Source: OLB16 sp964422415
Lineage (GTDB): Bacteria; Hinthialibacterota; Hinthialibacteria; OLB16
DNA: 64,000 nt
Assembly (NCBI GenBank): GCA_964422415.1
Contig: CAYRBI010000014.1
Span: 1 to 64,000, forward strand
Reading direction: 5' to 3'
Of this stretch, positions 60,261 to 64,000 are shown piece after piece. Each line of letters begins with the position of its first letter. The stretch's first letter is position 1. Made by a program: the position numbers and the translations under genes. The notes under the pieces are model-generated. The model saw only the letters and a list, made by a program, of their open reading frames with translations, was not told the DNA's origin and made no database searches.

Positions 60261-61820
60261 GTGAGCACCCTCTCCCTTGCGCATATTCATAAGCGCTTCG
60301 GGCGGAATGCTGCCTTGATAGATGCCTGCTTGGAACTGGCTGAAGGGGAGATCCATGCCATCCTGGGAGAAAATGGCGCGGGCAAGACCACCCTGATGAA
60401 CATCCTTTATGGGCTGCTCGTTCCGGATCAGGGAGAGATGAAGTTAGACGGCCAACTGTATTCTCCCTCGTCACCCTCCCAAGCACGGCGTCTCGGAATT
60501 GGAATGGTGCACCAGCACTTCATGCTGGTTCCCACACTCACCGTGGGACAAAACATCCTATTGGGACAAGGCGCCTGGACACGCTTCAATCCACACAGAT
60601 CCTTCACGCCCATCCACGAAAGCATGAAGAGCATGGGATTCGACCTGCCCCTCGATGCCCAGACCGGAACCCTCTCAGTTGGGGAGCTCCAACGGGTCGA
60701 GATCTTCAAAGCACTCTGGAAGGGAGCCCAGCTGTTGATCCTGGATGAACCCACCGCAGTGCTCACCCCCCAGGAGATCAACGAACTCTGCCACCTGCTG
60801 AGAAACCTGCGGGACCAAGGGGTCTCGATCCTTTTCATCAGCCACAAACTCGAAGAGATCGAGCGGCTATGTGACCGGGTCACCATCCTGCGGCGGGGGC
60901 AGACCGTGGCCTGCCTACCAGTCAAGAACTGCACCCGTGCGGATCTCTCCCGGTTGATGCTGGGACACGATCTGGAAATCGCGCATCACCCTCAGATCGA
61001 AGAGAACCTCACCCCCAGCCTCGCTTCCAACCTCACCCCCCGGCCCCCCTCTCCCACGGGGCGAGGGGGGGTGAGTGGTTTGTCCATTCACTGCCATGAA
61101 GCCACTGGGGTCCACTTTCCGGGGAAGTGGATCCTCCACGCGCCGAATGGAGAGATCACCGCCATCGCGGGGATCGAGGGCAATGGTCAAAAAGAACTCG
61201 CCGAGGCGATCCTGGGTGTCGTCTCACCAAGTAACATGGAGATCCGCTACAACGATGAGCCCTTGCCACACGGTGTGGCCCAACGCATCGAGGAGGGCAT
61301 CGGCTTCATCTCCGAGGACCGTCAGCGGACCGGGCTAGTGCCGGGTTTCACGGTCCTGGAGAACCTTGCGCTCAAAGATATCTCCTGCCCCCCCTGGTCT
61401 CATCATGGCTGGCTGTCCACACGGACCGCACGGCTCAGAGCCTCCGCACTGATCGAACGCTACAAAATTCATCCGCCTCACTTGGATCACCCCGTGACCT
61501 CCTTATCGGGCGGAAACCAACAAAAGGTAGTGGTGGCGCGTGAGATCTCGCGGGAGCACCATGTGCTGGTGGCCACGAATCCAACACGCGGCCTAGATGT
61601 GGGAGCCCGGGAGTCAGTACACGCGGGACTCATTGAGGATGCCCAGCGGGGTGCGGCCGTGTTACTCATCTCCACCGAGCTCGACGAGGTATTGAGTCTC
61701 GCTAATAACCTGTATGTCCTCTACAAGGGAGAACCCACCCTGATCCCGCACGATCACTGGAACCAGGAAACCATCGGACTCGCGATGCTCGGAGTCCTAC
61801 CAGAGGGGGTTTCCACATGA
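60261..61820 (+). CDS. Nucleoside-type ABC transporter ATPase with two ABC domains
   Basis: A fused two-domain ATPase of the NupO/YufO (RbsA-like) group. The first domain has a full Walker A (GENGAGKTT), signature motif LSVGELQRVEIFKAL and Walker B LLILDEPTAVLTP. The second domain has the family-typical degenerate P-loop (GIEGNGQKELA), with LSGGNQQKVVVAREI. The linker (about 250-285) contains a C/G-rich hairpin-encoding sequence (SNLTPRPPSPTGRGGVSG) that is not conserved in the family. Start GTG 60261. It overlaps the first permease by 4 bases and energises guanosine/BMP-type uptake. No substrate-binding protein lies in the window. Confidence 0.92.
   Translation: MSTLSLAHIHKRFGRNAALIDACLELAEGEIHAILGENGAGKTTLMNILYGLLVPDQGEMKLDGQLYSPSSPSQARRLGIGMVHQHFMLVPTLTVGQNILLGQGAWTRFNPHRSFTPIHESMKSMGFDLPLDAQTGTLSVGELQRVEIFKALWKGAQLLILDEPTAVLTPQEINELCHLLRNLRDQGVSILFISHKLEEIERLCDRVTILRRGQTVACLPVKNCTRADLSRLMLGHDLEIAHHPQIEENLTPSLASNLTPRPPSPTGRGGVSGLSIHCHEATGVHFPGKWILHAPNGEITAIAGIEGNGQKELAEAILGVVSPSNMEIRYNDEPLPHGVAQRIEEGIGFISEDRQRTGLVPGFTVLENLALKDISCPPWSHHGWLSTRTARLRASALIERYKIHPPHLDHPVTSLSGGNQQKVVVAREISREHHVLVATNPTRGLDVGARESVHAGLIEDAQRGAAVLLISTELDEVLSLANNLYVLYKGEPTLIPHDHWNQETIGLAMLGVLPEGVST
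61032..61075. repeat. C/G-rich hairpin within the ABC linker
   Basis: CTCACCCCCC (61032-61041) and GGGGGGTGAG (61066-61075) are inverted arms around a C-rich centre. It encodes LTPRPPSPTGRGGVS in the linker between the two ABC domains. The sequence type recalls the flanks of the repeat in the GT4 gene. Confidence 0.6.
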
Positions 61821-62866
61821 GAAGAGGCTGGATACGTGGAGGAGCCTCCTCGATCACGGTGCTCGCGGCCATCCTCCTACTCATCGGAGCGTGCCTGGCT
61901 CCCTTTGGAGAGACCTCCTGGAAAGGGATCTACACCCTCATCAACGGTGCTTTCGGAAGTCCCCAAAGGTTTTCGGAGACATTGGTCAAGACAACACCGC
62001 TCCTGCTGACCGGGCTGGCGGTAACGCTAGCTTTCCGGACCGGAGCTTTCAACATCGGGGCGGAGGGCCAGTTCCTGCTTGGCGCGCTGGGGGCGGTGGC
62101 GGTGGGACAACACCTGGGGGAACTGTCCGCATGGTTGGCCTTACCGGTTTCCCTGCTCGCGGCCTTTCTGGCGGGGGGAGTGTGGGGTGGAATCGCGGGA
62201 GTGTTGAAGTCCTGGAGAGAGGTACCCGAGGTCATCAGCACGATCATGTTGAATTTTGTGGCGTTGCACTGGCTTTCCGCACTGGTGCGTGGCCCCCTCA
62301 AAGATCCTGGGGCGGGATTGCCGGAGTCGGCGGAGATCGCGGTAACCGCGCATCTGCCCCGTTTGCTCAGCGGATACCGGATCCATTGGGGCTTGGCATT
62401 GGGGATTCTGTTGTGCATCGTGGCGGGAATTCTGCTATCCAAGACCACGCTGGGATTCAAGATGCGCGCGGTGGGATTCAGCCCAACCGCCTCGCTCTAC
62501 GCCGGGTTCTCACCCCAACGGACATGGGCCGCCTCGCTCGCGCTATCGGGGGCGCTGGCTGGTCTGGGGGGTGGAATCGAGGTGTGCGGGATCACTTACC
62601 GGGTCTATGACCACCTCTCTCCCGGATATGGGTATACCGCGATCGCGGTGGCCCTTCTGGCCCGCTTGAATCCCCTGGCGGTCATCCCCACTGCCTTTTT
62701 CTTTGGCGCTTTAGAACAAGGTGCGGGCACTTTGCAACGTGAGCTCGATGTCCCCCTGGTACTCGTCTCGGTGGTCCAGGGTCTGGTCATCCTGCTGGCC
62801 CTGCTCCTGGGATTTCACCGTCCAGGAGAGACAGCCTCGCCCTCTCAGGAGGAAGCCGCGGCATGA
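61817..62866 (+). CDS. Nucleoside ABC transporter permease (NupP/YufP-like)
   Basis: An inner-membrane permease of about 8-9 helices, BPD_transp_2 family. The N-terminal signal-anchor (ITVLAAILLLIGACLAP) is followed by the characteristic FRTGAFNIGAEGQFLLGALGAV and a cytoplasmic EVPEVISTIMLNF that is the usual contact with the ATPase. It overlaps the ATPase gene and the second permease by 4 bases each, so all three are co-translated. Import of purine nucleosides is inferred from the family. Confidence 0.92.
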   Translation: MRRGWIRGGASSITVLAAILLLIGACLAPFGETSWKGIYTLINGAFGSPQRFSETLVKTTPLLLTGLAVTLAFRTGAFNIGAEGQFLLGALGAVAVGQHLGELSAWLALPVSLLAAFLAGGVWGGIAGVLKSWREVPEVISTIMLNFVALHWLSALVRGPLKDPGAGLPESAEIAVTAHLPRLLSGYRIHWGLALGILLCIVAGILLSKTTLGFKMRAVGFSPTASLYAGFSPQRTWAASLALSGALAGLGGGIEVCGITYRVYDHLSPGYGYTAIAVALLARLNPLAVIPTAFFFGALEQGAGTLQRELDVPLVLVSVVQGLVILLALLLGFHRPGETASPSQEEAAA

Positions 62867-63798
62867 TCTCTCTTGAATCGGCGGAGTTCTTTCTCCAGTC
62901 GGCGGTGCGCATCTCGACCCCCCTTTTGTTGGCCGCGCTGGGGGAGCTGGCCGCCGAGAAATCCGGAGTCATTAACATCGGGTTGGAGGGAAAGGTGCTC
63001 ATGGGGGCCTTCGCGGGTTTCGCGGCCACTGCATTATCAGGATCGCTGGCTCTGGGAGTCCTAGCGGCCATGATGGGCGGGCTTCTGCTGGCCATCCTCT
63101 TCGGTTTTTTCTGTATCACTCTGCGGAATGACCAGATCGTCACCGGAGCAGCCCTCAACTTCCTGGCCGCGGGGACTACCGGTCTCCTTTACAAGGTGCT
63201 CTTCGGCACAACTGGCTCGGTCAGCACCATCACCCCCTTTGCGGAATGGGACCTCTTCAAGCTGAAGACCTTCCCGCTCATCGGCCCAATGCTGTTCGCG
63301 CAGGGAACATTAACCTATCTCGCGGTGGCGCTGGCATTGGTCATGACCTGGCTGTATTACCGGACTGGGCTGGGTTTCCATCTGGAGGCGGCGGGTGAAC
63401 ACCCCCGGGCCGCTGATGCGGCGGGAATCCCAGTCAACCGGGTGCGTTGGTGTGCGGTGTTGTTCGAAGGACTCCTTGGCGGGCTAGCGGGGGCTTCGCT
63501 GTCGCTTTCGCTCTCCAACACCTTCAACGAAGAGATGAGCAATGGACGGGGGTTCATCGCCCTGGCCATCGTCATCTTTGGACGGTGGAATCCGTTGGGG
63601 ATTGTGGGTGCGGGATTGTTCTTTGGAGCGGCCACGGCCTTACAGCTTCTTCTTCAGGCCTCGGAAAATGTCTGGCTCAGGAGCCAGTATCCCTATCTCC
63701 AGATGCTGCCCTATCTGTTAACCTTAATGGTGTTGGTGGCGGCGGTGGGACGGTCACGGCCGCCCGCCGCGCTGGGAGTTCATTACCATCGGGAGTAA
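62863..63798 (+). CDS. Nucleoside ABC transporter permease (NupQ/YufQ-like)
   Basis: The second permease of the same transporter, 311 residues and about 8 helices. Typical motifs are STPLLLAALGELAAEKSGVINIGLEGKVLMG near the N-terminus (seen here as LEGKVLMG), CITLRNDQIVTGAALN and the later LGFHLEAAGEHPRAADAAGI that contacts the ATPase. Its end is followed by the QueD-like start 5 bases on. Confidence 0.92.
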   Translation: MISLESAEFFLQSAVRISTPLLLAALGELAAEKSGVINIGLEGKVLMGAFAGFAATALSGSLALGVLAAMMGGLLLAILFGFFCITLRNDQIVTGAALNFLAAGTTGLLYKVLFGTTGSVSTITPFAEWDLFKLKTFPLIGPMLFAQGTLTYLAVALALVMTWLYYRTGLGFHLEAAGEHPRAADAAGIPVNRVRWCAVLFEGLLGGLAGASLSLSLSNTFNEEMSNGRGFIALAIVIFGRWNPLGIVGAGLFFGAATALQLLLQASENVWLRSQYPYLQMLPYLLTLMVLVAAVGRSRPPAALGVHYHRE

Positions 63799-63803
63799 GT
63801 GGC

Positions 63804-64000
63804 TTGCGCCCTGATAACCTGGTCTACCTCACCCGCCGGATCGAGATTTCGACCGCTCACTCCTATGTCCTTGAGACACTCCCCCCCGAGGAGCGCCTGG
63901 CCACCTTCGGCAAGAGCGCAGCTACCCATGCCCATGGGCACAACTACGATATCCGGGTCACCGTGGCGGGTCAGGTCAATCCACGGAGCGGTTGGGTGAT
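63804..64000 (+). CDS. 6-pyruvoyl-tetrahydropterin-synthase / QueD-like protein, partial, lacking catalytic Cys
   Basis: The gene runs off the window end. It starts with TTG 63804, with GGGAG eight bases upstream. The PTPS fold N-terminus is clear: TRRIEISTAHSYVLE with the first zinc His (H19), then ATFGKSAATHAHGHNYD with H44 and H46. In normal QueD/PTPS the FGKC motif has a catalytic cysteine; here it is Ser38, and the following Asn is also changed. Zinc binding appears retained but the usual acid/base Cys is missing. Whether the rest is intact cannot be seen. Confidence 0.78.
   Translation, partial: MRPDNLVYLTRRIEISTAHSYVLETLPPEERLATFGKSAATHAHGHNYDIRVTVAGQVNPRSGWV

Overview
This 64 kb window is a gene-dense bacterial chromosome segment with moderately high GC, short intergenic gaps and many start/stop overlaps. 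The organism is Gram-negative: the window carries an RND efflux pump, a LysM/M23 murein hydrolase with a membrane anchor, a lipopolysaccharide-kinase-family protein and a putative flagellar FlgN/FlgS/FlgR-type cluster. A Tat-exported Gfo/Idh oxidoreductase, a ThuA protein, a YTV-type repeat protein, EF-hand repeats and a dockerin-like tail are traits familiar from Planctomycetota and neighbouring uncultivated phyla (Omnitrophota, Sumerlaeota or Hydrogenedentota-like). No rRNA or other phylogenetic marker allows a firm placement, and I recognised no tRNA, CRISPR array, transposase or phage gene.

Layout. 0-9 kb: Gfo/Idh oxidoreductase, methyltransferase, secreted unknown protein, LysM/M23 peptidase, GT4 glycosyltransferase, RuvX and a secreted alpha/beta hydrolase. 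9-16 kb: EF-hand repeat protein, an ECF sigma factor with two coupled membrane proteins, an Rrf2 regulator, an SDR, a ThuA protein and a LMW-phosphatase/RpiB fusion. 16-23 kb: a double GHL10-like hydrolase, argD-argF followed by a 38-residue membrane microprotein, GT2 and an SDR. 23-31 kb: YTV-like protein, ThiG, an amidohydrolase homologue, CheY, a receiver/HATPase fusion and a GNAT protein. 30-37 kb: a tight minus-strand run from topoisomerase III through an AsnB-like protein, a pilin-like protein, GT4, GNAT and the receiver/HATPase protein. 37-45 kb: MerR regulator, H+-pyrophosphatase, pth, rplY, prs and a short glmU. 44-52 kb: AT-rich beta-helix/dockerin protein, then an operon of FlgN-like protein, histidine kinase, NtrC-type regulator and a giant TPR protein. 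52-64 kb: TetR-MFP-RND efflux operon, aroB, LPS-kinase-like protein, a NupOPQ-type nucleoside ABC transporter and the start of a QueD-like gene.

Three themes stand out. First, a family of short palindromic repeats (two linked hairpins around GGAACGAGAATCC and GGCGCGAGAAAGGATTC) is scattered between genes and has also entered open reading frames in frame, giving the same peptide core (GA-KDSRA) in a glycosyltransferase and in an efflux membrane fusion protein. Second, five enzyme homologues have intact folds but lack residues normally essential for catalysis: an RpiB domain, an amidohydrolase, an asparagine synthetase, an LPS kinase and a QueD; in addition GlmU lacks most of its acetyltransferase domain. 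Third, several promoters and leaders have readable control elements: a MerR promoter with a 19 bp spacer, a triple operator ahead of the efflux operon and a 21 bp inverted repeat in the rplY leader.

Motif comparisons with protein families are from memory of those families. They are strong where several motifs agree and are marked as inference elsewhere.
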